This document shows, in pieces, positions 13,028 to 26,800 of a DNA stretch of 64,000 nt. Made by a program: the position numbers and the translations under genes. Source of the stretch: Galaxea fascicularis (taxonomy: Eukaryota; Cnidaria; Anthozoa; Scleractinia; Euphylliidae); NCBI GenBank assembly GCA_948470475.1, contig OX419346.1, forward strand, positions 3,746,231 to 3,810,230, in the 5' to 3' direction. The notes below the pieces were generated by a model. It ran no database searches, was not told the DNA's origin, and saw only the letters and a program-made list of their open reading frames with translations. Positions within the stretch are counted from its first letter, which is position 1; every line of letters starts with the position of its first letter.

Positions 13028-16000
13028 TTGGGAGTTTTTAAAGCATTTAAACATCATTTCTGGACTCATTTTTTAAATAAGCACAGTTTAAGGCAAATAC
13101 CAAAATTGACCCAAAACCATGGGTTAACCCCTTTGGTTTTTGGTCAAAATTTCAATTTTTCTGAAATCTTGTACACAGCTCCAATAAGAATAGAAATAAT
13201 GTTTTGGGAGTTTTTAAAAACATTTAAACATCATTTCTAGACTCCTCTTTAAAATAGGCAAAGTTTGAGCCAAATTACAAATTTGACCCAAAACCATGGG
13301 TTAACCCCTTTGGGTTTTGGTCAAAATTTCAACTTTGCTGAAATATTGCACACAGCTCAAATAAGAATAGAAATAATGTTTTGGGAGTTGTTAAAAGCAT
13401 TTAAACATCATTTCTAGACTCCTCTTTAAAATAGGCAAAGTTTGAGCCAAATTCCAAATTTGACCCAAAACCATGGGTTAACCGATTTGGGTTTTGGTCA
13501 AAATTTCAACTTTGCTGAAATCTTGCACACAGCTCAAATAAGAATAGAAATAATGTTTTGGGAGTTGTTAAAAGCATTTAAACATCATTTCCAGACTCCT
13601 CTCTGAAATAGGCAAAGTTTGAGGCAAATTCCAAACTTGACCCAAAACCATGGGTTAACCTCTTTGGGTTTTGGTCAAAATTTCAACGTTGCTGAAATCT
13701 TGCGCACAGCTCAAATAAGAATAGAAATAATGTTTTGGGAGTTTTTAAAAACATTTAAACATCATTTCTAGACTCCTCTTTAAAATAGGCAAAGTTTGAG
13801 CCAAATTACAAATTTGACCCAAAACCATGGGTTAACCCTTTTGGGTTTTGGTCAAAATTTCAACTTTGCTGAAATATTGCACACAGCTCAAATAAGAATA
13901 GAAATAATGTTTTGGGAGTTTTTAAAAGCATTTAAACATCATTTCTAGACTCCTCTTTAAAATAGGCAAAGTTTGAGCCAAATTCTAAATTTGACCCAAA
14001 ACCATGGGTTAACCGATTTGGGTTTTGGTCAAAATTTCAACTTTGCTGAAATCTTGCACACAGCTCAAATAAGAATAGAAATAATGTTTTGGGAGTTGTT
14101 AAAAGCATTTAAACATCATTTCTAGACTCCTCTTTGAAATAGGGAAAGTTTGAGCCAAATTACAAAATTGACCAAAAACCATGGGTTAACCCCTTTGGGT
14201 TTTGGTCAAAATTTCAACTTTGATGAAATCTTGCGCACAGCTCAAATAAGAATAGAAATAATGTTTTGGGAGTTTTTAAAAGCATTTAAACATCATTTCT
14301 AGACTCCTCTTTAAAATAGGCAAAGTTTGAGCCAAATTCCAAATTTGACCCAAAACCATGGGTTAACCCCTTTGGGTTTTGGTCAAAATTTCAACTTTGC
14401 TGAAATCTTGCACACAGCTCAAATAAGAATAGAAATAATGTTTTGGGAGTTTTTAAAAGCATTTAAACATCATTTCTAGACTCCTCTTTAAAATAGGCAA
14501 AGTTTGAGCCAAATTCCAAATTTGACCCAAAACCATGGGTTAACCCCTTTGGGTTTTGGTCAAAATTTCAACTTTGCTGAAATCTTGCACACAGCTCAAA
14601 TAAGAATAGAAATAATGTTTTGGGAGTTTTTAAAGCATTTAAACATCATTTCTGGACTCATTTTTTAAATAAGCACAGTTTAAGGTAAATACCAAAATTG
14701 ACCCAAAACCATGGGTTAACCCCTTTGGTTTTTGGTCAAAATTTCAATTTTTCTGAAATCTTGTACACAGCTCAAATAAGAATAGAAATAATGTTTTGGC
14801 AGTTTTTAAAAGCATTTAAACATCATTTCTAGACTCCTCTTTGAAATAGGCAAAGTTTGAGGCAAATTCCAAACTTGACCAAAAACCATGGGTTAACCCG
14901 TTTGGGTTTTGGTCAAAATTTCAACTTTGCTGAAATCTTGCACACAGCTCAAATAAGAATAGAAATAATGTTTTGGGAGTTTTTAAAAGCATTTAAACAT
15001 CATTTCTAGACTCCTCTTTAAAATAGGCAAAGTTTGAGCCAAATTCCAAATTTGACCCAAAACCATGGGTTAACCCCTTCGGGTTTTGGTCAAAATTTCA
15101 ACTTTGCTGAAATCTTGCACACAGCTCAAATAAGAATAGAAATAATGTTTTGGGAGTTGTTAAAAGCATTTAAACATCATTTCTAGACTCCTCTTTAAAA
15201 TAGGCAAAGTTTGAGCCAAATTCCAAAATTGACCCAAAACCATGGGTTAACCCGTTTGGGTTTTGGTCAAAATTTCAACTTTGCTGAAATCTTGCACACA
15301 GCTCAAATAAGAATAGAAATAATGTTTTGGGAGTTTTTAAAGCATTTAAACATCATTTCTAGACTCATTTTTTAAATAAGCACAGTTTAAGGCAAATACC
15401 AAAATTGACCCAAAACCATGGGTTAACCCCTTTGGTTTTTGGTCAACATTTCAACTTTGCTGAAATCTTGCACACAGCTCAAATAAGAATAGAAATAATG
15501 TTTTGGCAGTTTTTAAAGCATTTAAACATCATTTCTAGACTCATTTTTTAAATAAGCACAGTTTAAGGCAAATACCAAAATTGACCCAAAACCATGGGTT
15601 AACCCCTTTGGTTTTTGACCAACATTTCAACTTTGCTGAAATCTTGCACACAGCGCAAATAAGAATAGAAATAATGTTTTGGGAGTTTTTAAAAGCATTT
15701 AAACATCATTTCTAGACTCATTTTTTAAATAAGCACAGTTTGAGCCAAATTACAAAATTGACCCAAAACCATGGGTTAACCCCTTTGGGTTTTGGTCAAA
15801 ATTTCAACTTTGCTGAAATCTTGCACACAGCTCAAATAAGAATAGAAATAATGTTTTGGGAGTTTTTAAAGCATTTAAACATCATTTCTAGACTCATTTT
15901 TTAAATAAGCACAGTTTAAGGCAAATTCCAAAATTGACCCAAAACCATGGGTTAACCCCTTTGGTTTTTGGTCAACATTTCAACTTTGCTGAAATCTTGC

Positions 16001-16421
16001 ACACAGCTCAAATAAGAATAGAAATAATGTTTTGGCAGTTTTTAAAAGCATTTAAACATCATTTCTAGACTCCTCTTTGAAATAGGCAAAGTTTGAGCCA
16101 AATTCCAAACTTGACCCAAAACCATGGGTTAACCCGTTTGGGTTTTGGTCAAAATTTCAACTTTGCTGAAATCTTGCACACAGCTCAAATAAGAATAGAA
16201 ATAATGTTTTGGGAGTTTTTAAAGCATTTAAACATCATTTCTGGACTCATTTTTTAAATAAGCACAGTTTAAGGCAAATACCAAAATTGACCCAAAACCA
16301 TGGGTTAACCCCTTTGGTTTTTGGTCAAAATTTCAATTTTTCTGAAATCTTGTACACAGCTCCAATAAGAATAGAAATAATGTTTTGGCAGTTTTTAAAA
16401 GCATTTAAACATCATTTCTAG
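13028..16421 (+). repeat. Shared 18-monomer-spaced variant block (~3181 bp offset)
   Basis: The variant combination CTGGACTC, then TCAATTTTTCTGAAATCTTG, then TACACAGCTCCAATAAG occurs at 13028-13240 and again 3181 bp later at 16209-16421. The offset equals 18 monomers. It marks another layer of block duplication; how far each copy extends was not worked out. Confidence 0.65.
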
Positions 16422-18150
16422 ACTCCTCTTTGAAATAGGCAAAGTTTGAGGGAAATTCCAAACTTGACCAAAAACCATGGGTTAACCCGTTTGGGTTTTG
16501 GTCAAAATTTCAACTTTGCTGAAATCTTGCACACAGCTCAAATAAGAATAGAAATAATGTTTTGGGAGTTGTTAAAAGCATTTAAACATCATTTCTAGAC
16601 TCCTCTTTGAAATAGGCAAAGTTTGAGCCAAATTACAAAATTGACCAAAAACCATGGGTTAACCCCTTTGGGTTTTGGTCAAAATTTCAACTTTGATGAA
16701 ATCTTGCGCACAGCTCAAATAAGAATAGAAATAATGTTTTGGGAGTTTTTAAAAGCATTTAAACATCATTTCTAGACTCCTCTTTAAAATAGGCAAAGTT
16801 TGAGCCAAATTCCAAATTTGACCCAAAACCATGGGTTAACCCCTTTGGGTTTTGGTCAAAATTTCAACTTTGCTGAAATCTTGCACACAGCTCAAATAAG
16901 AATAGAAATAATGTTTTGGGAGTTTTTAAAAGCATTTAAACATCATTTCTAGACTCCTCTTTAAAATAGGCAAAGTTTGAGCCAAATTCCAAATTTGACC
17001 CAAAACCATGGGTTAACCCGTTTGGGTTTTGGTCAAAATTTCAACTTTGCTGACATCTTGCACACAGCTCAAATAAGAATAGAAATAATGTTTTGGGAGT
17101 TTTTAAAAGCATTTAAACATCATTTCTAGACTCCTCTTTAAAATAGGCAAAGTTTGAGGCAAATTACAAATTTGACCCAAAACCATGGGTTAACCGGTTT
17201 GGGTTTTGGTCAAAATTTCAACTTTGCTGAAATCTTGCACACAGCTCAAATAAGAATAGAAATAATGTTTTGGGAGTTTTTAAAGCATTTAAACATCATT
17301 TCTGGACTCATTTTTTAAATAAGCACAGTTTAAGGTAAATACCAAAATTGACCCAAAACCATGGGTTAACCCCTTTGGTTTTTGGTCAAAATTTCAATTT
17401 TTCTGAAATCTTGTACACAGCTCAAATAAGAATAGAAATAATGTTTTGGCAGTTTTTAAAAGCATTTAAACATCATTTCTAGACTCCTCTTTGAAATAGG
17501 CAAAGTTTGAGGCAAATTCCAAACTTGACCAAAAACCATGGGTTAACCCGTTTGGGTTTTGGTCAAAATTTCAACTTTGCTGAAATCTTGCACACAGCTC
17601 AAATAAGAATAGAAATAATGTTTTGGGAGTTTTTAAAAGCATTTAAACATCATTTCTAGACTCCTCTTTAAAATAGGCAAAGTTTGAGCCAAATTCCAAA
17701 TTTGACCCAAAACCATGGGTTAACCCCTTCGGGTTTGGTCAAAATTTCAACTTTGCTGAAATCTTGCACACAGCTCAAATAAGAATAGAAATAATGTTTT
17801 GGGAGTTGTTAAAAGCATTTAAACATCATTTCTAGACTCCTCTTTAAAATAGGCAAAGTTTGAGCCAAATTCCAAAATTGACCCAAAACCATGGGTTAAC
17901 CCGTTTGGGTTTTGGTCAAAATTTCAACTTTGCTGAAATCTTGCACACAGCTCAAATAAGAATAGAAATAATGTTTTGGGAGTTTTTAAAGCATTTAAAC
18001 ATCATTTCTAGACTCATTTTTTAAATAAGCACAGTTTAAGGCAAATACCAAAATTGACCCAAAACCATGGGTTAACCCCTTTGGTTTTTGGTCAACATTT
18101 CAACTTTGCTGAAATCTTGCACACAGCTCAAATAAGAATAGAAATAATGT
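14640..18150 (+). repeat. 15-monomer block duplication (~2650 bp offset)
   Basis: The rare variants CTGGACTC followed by TTAAGGTAAATACC (14652 and 17302) and CCCCTTCGGG (15073 and 17723) recur with a constant 2650-bp shift, about 15 monomers. The later copy has lost one T after CTTCGGG, so the copies have begun to diverge. Confidence 0.75.
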
Positions 18151-18379
18151 TTTGGCAGTTTTTAAAGCATTTAAACATCATTTCTAGACTCATTTTTTAA
18201 ATAAGCACAGTTTAAGGGAAATACCAAAATTGACCCAAAACCATGGGTTAACCCCTTTGGTTTTTGATCAACATTTCAACTTTGCTGAAATCTTGCACAC
18301 AGCGCAAATAAGAATAGAAATAATGTTTTGGGAGTTTTTAAAAGCATTTAAACATCATTTCTAGACTCATTTTTTAAAT

Positions 18380-21300
18380 AAGCACAGTTTAAGGCAAATA
18401 CCAAAATTGACCCAAAACCATGGGTTAACCCCTTTGGGTTTTGGTCAAAATTTCAACTTTGCTGAAATCTTGCACACAGCTCAAATAAGAATAGAAATAA
18501 TGTTTTGGGAGTTTTTAAAGCATTTAAACATCATTTCTAGACTCATTTTTTAAATAAGCACAGTTTAAGGCAAATACCAAAATTGACCCAAAACCATGGG
18601 TTAACCCCTTTGGTTTTTGGTCAAAATTTCAACTTTGCTGAAATCTTGCACACAGCTCAAATAAGAATAGAAATAATGTTTTGGGAGTTTTTAAAGCATT
18701 TAAACATCATTTCTAGACTCATTTTTTAAATAAGCACAGTTTAAGGCAAATACCAAAATTGACCCAAAACCATGGGTTAACCCCTTTGGTTTTTGGTCAA
18801 CATTTCAACTTTGCTGAAATCTTGCACAAAGCGCAAATAAGAATAGAAATAATGTTTTGGGAGTTTTTAAAAGCATTTAAACATCATTTCTAGACTCATT
18901 TTTTAAATAAGCACAGTTTAAGGCAAATACCAAAATTGACCCAAAACCATGGGTTAACCCCTTTGGGTTTTGGTCAAAATTTTAACTTTGCTGAAATCTT
19001 GTACACAGCTCAAATAAGAATAGAAATAATGTTTTGGGAGTTGTTAAAAGCATTTAAACATCATTTCTAGACTCCTCTTTGAAATAGGCAAAGTTTGAGC
19101 CAAATTACAAAATTGACCAAAAACCATGGGTTAACCCCTTTGGGTTTTGGTCAAAATTTCAACTTTGATGAAATCTTGCGCACAGCTCAAATCAGAATAG
19201 AAATAATGTTTTGGGAGTTTTTAAAAGCATTTAAACATCATTTCTAGACTCCTCTTTAAAATAGGCAAAGTTTGAGGCAAATTCCAAAATTGACCAAAAA
19301 CCATGGGTTAACTCCTTTGGGTTTTCGTCAAAATGTCAACTTTGCTGAAATCTTGCACACAGCTCAAATAAGAATAGAAATAATGTTTTGGTAGTTTTTA
19401 AAAGCATTTAAACATCATTTCTAGACTCCTCTTTAAAATAGGCAAAGTTTGAGCCAAATTCCAAATTTGACCCAAAACCATGGGTTAACCCCTTTGGGTT
19501 TTGGTCAAAATTTTAACTTTGCTGAAATCGTGCACACAGCTCAAATAAGAATAGAAATAATGTTTTGGGAGTTGTTAAAAGCATTTAAACATCATTTCTA
19601 GACTCCTCTTTGAAATAGGCAAAGTTTGAGGCAAATTCCAAACTTGACCAAAAACCATGGGTTAACCCCTTTGGGTTTTGGTCAAAATTTCAACTTTGAT
19701 GAAATCTTGCGCACAGCTCAAATAAGAATAGAAATAATGTTTTGGGAGTTTTTAAAAGCATTTAAACATCATTTCTAGACTCCTCTTTAAAATAGGCAAA
19801 GTTTGAGCCAAATTCCAAATTTGACCCAAAACCATGGGTTAACCGATTTGGGTTTTGGTCAAAATTTCAACTTTGCTGAAATCTTGCACACAGCTCAAAT
19901 AAGAATAGAAATAATGTTTTGGGAGTTTTTAAAAGCATTTAAACATCATTTCTAGACTCCTCTTTAAAATAGGCAAAGTTTGAGCCAAATTCCAAATTTG
20001 ACCCAAAACCATGGGTTAACCCCTTTGGGTTTTGGTCAAAATTTCAACTTTGCTGAAATCTTGCACACAGCTCAAATAAGAATAGAAATAATGTTTTGGG
20101 AGTTTTTAAAAGCATTTAAACATCATTTCTAGACTCCTCTTTAAAATAGGCAAAGTTTGAGCCAAATTCCAAACTTGACCCAAAACCATGGGTTAACCCG
20201 TTTGGGTTTTGGTCAAAATTTCAACTTTGCTGAAATCTTGCACACAGCTCAAATAAGAATAGAAATAATGTTTTGGGAGTTTTTAAAGCATTTAAACATC
20301 ATTTCTGGACTCATTTTTTAAATAAGCACAGTTTAAGGCAAATACCAAAATTGACCCAAAACCATGGGTTAACCCCTTTGGTTTTTGGTCAAAATTTCAA
20401 TTTTTCTGAAATCTTGTACACTACTCCAATAAGAATAGAAATAATGTTTTGGCAGTTTTTAAAAGCATTTAAACATCATTTCTAGACTCCTCTTTGAAAT
20501 AGGCAAAGTTTAAGGCAAATACCAAAATTGACCCAAAACCATGGGTTAACCCCTTTGGGTTTTGGTCAAAATTTCAACTTTGCTGAAATCTTGCACACAG
20601 CTCAAATAAGAATAGAAATAATGTTTTGGGAGTTTTTAAAGCATTTAAACATCATTTCTAGACTCATTTTTTAAATAAGCACAGTTTAAGGCAAATACCA
20701 AAATTGACCCAAAACCATGGGTTAACCCCTTTGGTTTTTGGTCAACATTTCAACTTTGCTGAAATCTTGCACACAGCTCAAATAAGAATAGAAATAATGT
20801 TTTGGGAGTTTTTAAAGCATTTAAACATCATTTCTAGACTCATTTTTTAAATAAGCACAGTTTAAGGCAAATACCAAAATTGACCCAAAACCATGGGTTA
20901 ACCCCTTTGGTTTTTGGTCAACATTTCAACTTTGCTGAAATCTTGCACAAAGCGCAAATAAGAATAGAAATAATGTTTTGGGAGTTTTTAAAAGCATTTA
21001 AACATCATTTCTAGACTCATTTTTTAAATAAGCACAGTTTAAGGCAAATACCAAAATTGACCCAAAACCATGGGTTAACCCCTTTGGGTTTTGGTCAAAA
21101 TTTTAACTTTGCTGAAATCTTGTACACAGCTCAAATAAGAATAGAAATAATGTTTTGGGAGTTGTTAAAAGCATTTAAACATCATTTCTAGACTCCTCTT
21201 TGAAATAGGCAAAGTTTGAGCCAAATTACAAAATTGACCAAAAACCATGGGTTAACCCCTTTGGGTTTTGGTCAAAATTTCAACTTTGATGAAATCTTGC

Positions 21301-22625
21301 GCACAGCTCAAATCAGAATAGAAATAATGTTTTGGGAGTTTTTAAAAGCATTTAAACATCATTTCTAGACTCCTCTTTAAAATAGGCAAAGTTTGAGGCA
21401 AATTCCAAAATTGACCAAAAACCATGGGTTAACTCCTTTGGGTTTTGGTCAAAATGTCAACTTTGCTGAAATCTTGCACACAGCTCAAATAAGAATAGAA
21501 ATAATGTTTTGGTAGTTTTTAAAAGCATTTAAACATCATTTCTAGACTCCTCTTTAAAATAGGCAAAGTTTGAGCCAAATTCCAAATTTGACCCAAAACC
21601 ATGGGTTAACCCCTTTGGGTTTTGGTCAAAATTTTAACTTTGCTGAAATCGTGCACACAGCTCAAATAAGAATAGAAATAATGTTTTGGGAGTTGTTAAA
21701 AGCATTTAAACATCATTTCTAGACTCCTCTTTGAAATAGGCAAAGTTTGAGGCAAATTCCAAACTTGACCAAAAACCATGGGTTAACCCCTTTGGGTTTT
21801 GGTCAAAATTTCAACTTTGATGAAATCTTGCGCACAGCTCAAATAAGAATAGAAATAATGTTTTGGGAGTTTTTAAAAGCATTTAAACATCATTTCTAGA
21901 CTCCTCTTTAAAATAGGCAAAGTTTGAGCCAAATTCCAAATTTGACCCAAAACCATGGGTTAACCGATTTGGGTTTTGGTCAAAATTTCAACTTTGCTGA
22001 AATCTTGCACACAGCTCAAATAAGAATAGAAATAATGTTTTGGGAGTTTTTAAAAGCATTTAAACATCATTTCTAGACTCCTCTTTAAAATAGGCAAAGT
22101 TTGAGCCAAATTCCAAATTTGACCCAAAACCATGGGTTAACCCCTTTGGGTTTTGGTCAAAATTTCAACTTTGCTGAAATCTTGCACACAGCTCAAATAA
22201 GAATAGAAATAATGTTTTGGGAGTTTTTAAAAGCATTTAAACATCATTTCTAGACTCCTCTTTAAAATAGGCAAAGTTTGAGCCAAATTCCAAACTTGAC
22301 CCAAAACCATGGGTTAACCCGTTTGGGTTTTGGTCAAAATTTCAACTTTGCTGAAATCTTGCACACAGCTCAAATAAGAATAGAAATAATGTTTTGGGAG
22401 TTTTTAAAGCATTTAAACATCATTTCTGGACTCATTTTTTAAATAAGCACAGTTTAAGGCAAATACCAAAATTGACCCAAAACCATGGGTTAACCCCTTT
22501 GGTTTTTGGTCAAAATTTCAATTTTTCTGAAATCTTGTACACTACTCCAATAAGAATAGAAATAATGTTTTGGCAGTTTTTAAAAGCATTTAAACATCAT
22601 TTCTAGACTCCTCTTTGAAATAGGC
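18380..22625 (+). repeat. Tandem duplication of a ~2121-bp (12-monomer) block
   Basis: About 18380-20500 and 20500-22625 correspond with a 2121-bp shift. Shared rare variants include CACAAAGCGC (about 18826 and 20947), the AAAATGTCAAC core, TTTTGGTAGTTTTT, and TACACTACTCCAAT (about 20417 and 22538). Only scattered substitutions separate the copies. Confidence 0.85.
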
Positions 22626-23337
22626 AAAGTTTGAGGCAAATTCCAAACTTGACCAAAAACCATGGGTTAACCCGTTTGGGTTTTGGTCAAAATTTCAACT
22701 TTCTGAAATCTTGCACACAGCTCAAATAAGAATAGAAATCATGTTTTGGGAGTTTTTAAAAGCATTTAAACATCATTTCTAGACTCCTCTTTGAAATAGG
22801 CAAAGTTTGAGGCAAATTCCAAAATTGACCAAAAACCATGGGTTAACCCCTTTGGGTTTTGGTCAAAATTTCCACTTTGCTGAAATCTTGCACACAGCTC
22901 AAATAAGAATAGAAATAATGTTTTCGGAGTTTTTAAAAGCATTTAAACATCATTTCTAGACTCCTCTTTGAAATAGGCAAAGTTTGAGGCCAATTCCAAA
23001 TTTGCCCCAAAACCATGGGTCAACCCCTTTGGGTTTTGGTCAAAATTTCCACTTTGCTGAAATCTTGCACACAGCTCAAATAAGAATAGAAATAATGTTT
23101 TGGGAATTTTTAAAAGCATTTAAACATCATTTCTAGACTCCTTTGAAATAGGCAAAGTTTGAGGCAAATTCCAAATTTGACCCAAAACCATGGGTTAACC
23201 CCTTTGGGTTTTGGTCAAAATTTCAACTTTGCCGAAATCTTGTACACAGCTCGAATAAGAATAGAAATAATGTTTTGGGAGTTTTTTAAAAACATTTAAA
23301 CATCATTTCTAGAATCCTCTTTTAAATAGGCAAAGTT

Positions 23338-23833
23338 ATTAATTATGACTAAATCCCTTTTATCTGTTCTAATTGTTGCTGAACAGGCAACATTTTTAAA
23401 AAAGTTATATCATATGTGTAAATAAAGTAATCAGTTATTTTTATAAGCTTGTCTAGTAAAATAATCACTACTTGCAAAGCTATTATTTTTATTTAAGATA
23501 GTCGAAACAGTTTTTATAAATCTCTAATTGTGAAAGTTAAAATAAATTAAATATTTAATTTACAACTAAAAGCGATTAATTAAATTATAATTTTTATTTT
23601 TATTTCAATTAAATAAAATAATTTATAACAACACTTAAAAAGGTCATTTTCGCGATCGCTTACGCCTCTTTTTTAAAGCCAGTCTACGTGCCAAGTCTTT
23701 CTAATGAGAATGAGTTTTCGCCCATATGGAAAGCTGCACTTATTTCCATCACAAAACTTTCGCACTTTGCCTCCCTTTGAAATAGAGGCTCCAGCGAACT
23801 CGGAAATGGCCCATTACTATGCTTTTGGCTCAC
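23338..23833. other. Unique spacer between the inverted satellite arms
   Basis: About 496 bp with no full monomer. The first 300 bp are extremely AT-rich, with a foldback-prone stretch of T-rich then A-rich runs around 23585-23630. The remaining 190 bp are mixed, include the palindrome GCGATCGC at 23652-23659, and contain at about 23771-23790 a short stretch resembling the family B segment (CTCCCTTTGAAATAGAGGC). An open frame of 63 codons (23704-23895) runs out into the satellite and has no recognisable domain. No gene is called. The segment could be the original locus around which the array was inverted, or a leftover of an inserted element. Confidence 0.75.
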
Positions 23834-26800
23834 ATTTGCCTAAAACTTTGCCTATCTCAAAGAGGAGTCTAGAAATGATGTTTAATTGCTTTTAAAAACT
23901 CCCAAAACATTATTTCTAATCTAATTTGAGCTGTGTGCAAGATTTCAGAAAAATTGAAATTTTGACCAAAAACCAAAGGGGTTAACCCATGGTTTTGGGT
24001 CAAATTTGTAATTTGCCTTAACCTTTGCCTATTTTAAAGAGGAGTCTAGAAATGATGTTTAAATGCTTTTAAAAACTCCCAAAACATTATTTCTATTCTT
24101 ATTTGAGCTGTGTGCAAGATTTCAGCAAAGTTGACATTTTGACCAAAACCCAAACGGGTTAACCCATGGTTTTTGGTCAATTTTGGAATTTGCCTCAAAC
24201 TTTGCCTATTTCAAAGAGGAGTCTAGAAATGATGTTTAAATGCTTTTAAAAACTGCCAAAACATTATTTCTATTCTTATTTGAGCTGTGTGCAAGATTTC
24301 AGCAAAGTTGAAATTTTGACCAAAACTCAAAGGGGTTAACCCATGGGTTTTGGTCAATTTTGGAATTTGCCTCAAACTTTGCCTATTTTGAAGAGGAGTC
24401 TAGAAATGATGTTTAAATGCTTTTAAAAACTCCCAAAACATTATTTCTATTCTTATTTGAGCTGTGTGCAAGATTTCAGAAAAATTGAAATTTTGACCAA
24501 AAACCAAAGGGGTTAACCCATGGTTTTGGGTCAATTTTGGTATTTGCCTTAAACTGTGCTTATTTAAAAAATGAGTCTAGAAATGATGTTTAAAAGTTTT
24601 AAAAACTCCTAAAACATTATTTCTATTCTTATTTGAGCTGTGTGCAAGATTTCAGAAAAATTGAAATTTTGACCAAAACCCAAAAGGGTTAACCCATGGT
24701 TTTGGGTCAAATTTGGAATTTGGCTCAAACTTTGCCTATTTCAAAGAGGAGTCTAGAAATGATGTTTAAATGCTTTTAAAAACTCCCAAAACATTATTTC
24801 TATTCTTATTTGAGCTGTGTGCAAGATTTCAGCAAAGTTGAAATGTTGACCAAAACCCAAAGGGGTTAACCCATGGGTTTTGGTCAATTTTGGAATTTGC
24901 CTCAAACTTTGCCTATTTCAAAGAGGAGTCTAGAAATGATGTTTAAATGCTTTAAAAACTCCCAAAACATTATTTCTATTCTTATTTGAGCTGTGTGCAA
25001 GATTTCAGCAAAGTTGAAATTTTGACCAAAACCCAAACGGGTTAACCCATGGTTTTGGGTCAAATTTGTAATTTGCCTCAAACTTTGCCTATTTTAAAGA
25101 GGAGTCTAGAAATGATGTTTAAATGCTTTTAAAAACTCCCAAAACATTATTTCTATTCTTATTTGAGCTGTGTGCAAGATTTCAGCAAAGTTGAAATTTT
25201 GATCAAAACCCAAAGGGGTTAACCCACGATTTTTGGTCAATTTTGGAATTTGCCTTAAACTTTGCCCATTTCAAAGAGGAGTCCAGAAATGATATTTAAA
25301 TGCTTTTAAAAACTCCCAAAACATTATTTCTATTCTTATTTGAGCTGTGTGCAAGATTTCAGCAAAGTTGAAATTTTGACCAAAACCCAAAGGGGTTAAC
25401 CCATGGTTTTGGGTCAAATTTGGAATTTGGCTCAAACTTTGCCTATTTTAAAGAGGAGTCTAGAAATGATGTTTAAATGCTTTTAAAAACTCCCAAAACA
25501 TTATTTCTATTCTTATTTGAGCTGTGTGCAAGATTTCAGCAAAGTTGAAATTTTGACCAAAAACCAACGGGGTTAACCCATGGTTTTTGGACAAGTTTGG
25601 AATTTGCCTCAAACTTTGCCAATTTCAAAGAGGAGTCTAGAAATGATGTTTAAATGCTTTTAAAAACTGCCAACACATTATTTCTATTCTTATTGGAGCT
25701 GTGTACAAGATTTCAGAAAAATTGAAATTTTGACCAAAAACCAAAGGGGTTAACCCATGGTTTTGGGTCAATTTTGGTATTTCCCTTAAACTGTGCTTAT
25801 TTAAAAAAATGAGTCTAGAAATGATGTTTAAATGCTTTAAAAACTCCCAAAACAATATTTCTATTCTTATTTGAGCTGTGTGCAAGATTTCAGCAAAGTT
25901 GAAATTTTGACCAAAACCCAAAGGGGTTAACCCATGGTTTTGGGTCAAATTTGTAATTTGGCTCAAACTTTGCCTATTTTAAAGAGGAGTCTAGAAATGA
26001 TGTTTAAATGCTTTTAAAAACTGCCAAAACATTATTTCTATTCTTATTTGAGCTGTGTGCAAGATTTCAGCAAAGTTGAAATTTTGACCAAAACCCAAAG
26101 GGGTTAACCCATGGGTTTTGGTCAAGTTTGGAATTTGCCTCAAACTTTGCCTATTTCAAAGAGGAGTCTAGAAATGATGTTTAAATGCTTTAAAAACTCC
26201 CAAAACATTATTTCTATTCTTATTTGAGCTGTGTGCAAGTTTTCAGAAAAATTGAAATTTTGACCAAAAACCAAAGGGATTAACCCATGGTTTTGGGTCA
26301 ATTTTGGTATTTGCCTTAAACTGTGCTTATTTAAAAAATGAGTCTAGAAATGATGTTTCAATGCTTTAAAAACTCCCAAAACATTATTTCTATTCTTATT
26401 TGAGCTGTGTGCAAGATTTCAGCAAAGTTGAAATTTTGACCAAAACCCAAAGGGGTTAACCCATGGTTTTGGGTCAATTTTGGAATTTGGCTCAAACTTT
26501 GCCTATTTCAAAGAGGAGTCTAGAAATGATGTTTAAATGCTTTTAAAAACTCCCAAAACATTATTTCTATTCTTATTTGAGCTGTGTGCAAGATTTCAGC
26601 AAAGTTGAAATTTTGACCAAACCCAAAGGGGTTAAAACCATGGTTTTTGGTCAAGTTTGGAATTTGCCTCAAACTTTGCCTATTTCAAAGAGGAGTCTAG
26701 AAATGATGTTTAAATGCTTTTAAAAACTCCCAAAACATTATTTCTATTCTTATTTGAGCTGTGTGCAAGATTTCAGAAAAATTGAAATTTTGACCAAAAA

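Larger units (their letters stand above)
1..23337 (+). repeat. Satellite array, forward arm (about 132 monomers of ~176-177 bp)
   Basis: The same monomer recurs without interruption; its CCATGGGTTAACCC core occurs at 57, 232, 409, 587, 763 and 940, giving steps of 175-178 bp. All copies in this arm have the same orientation. Monomers fall into two families that differ mainly in the segment after TCTAGACT: family A reads TTTTTTAAATAAGCACAG, family B reads CCTCTTTGAAATAGGCAAAG. The array runs off the left window edge. The last few monomers (about 22630-23337) carry more private substitutions than the interior ones, as is usual at satellite edges. The monomer is AT-rich and nearly free of CpG except in variant copies. 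The length suits a nucleosome-scale centromeric, pericentromeric or interstitial satellite, but nothing here shows which. Confidence 0.97.

Noticed and set aside
23704..23895. 63-codon plus-strand frame in the spacer
   Set aside because: It reads through the spacer into the inverted satellite, has no recognisable domain and no supporting signals.
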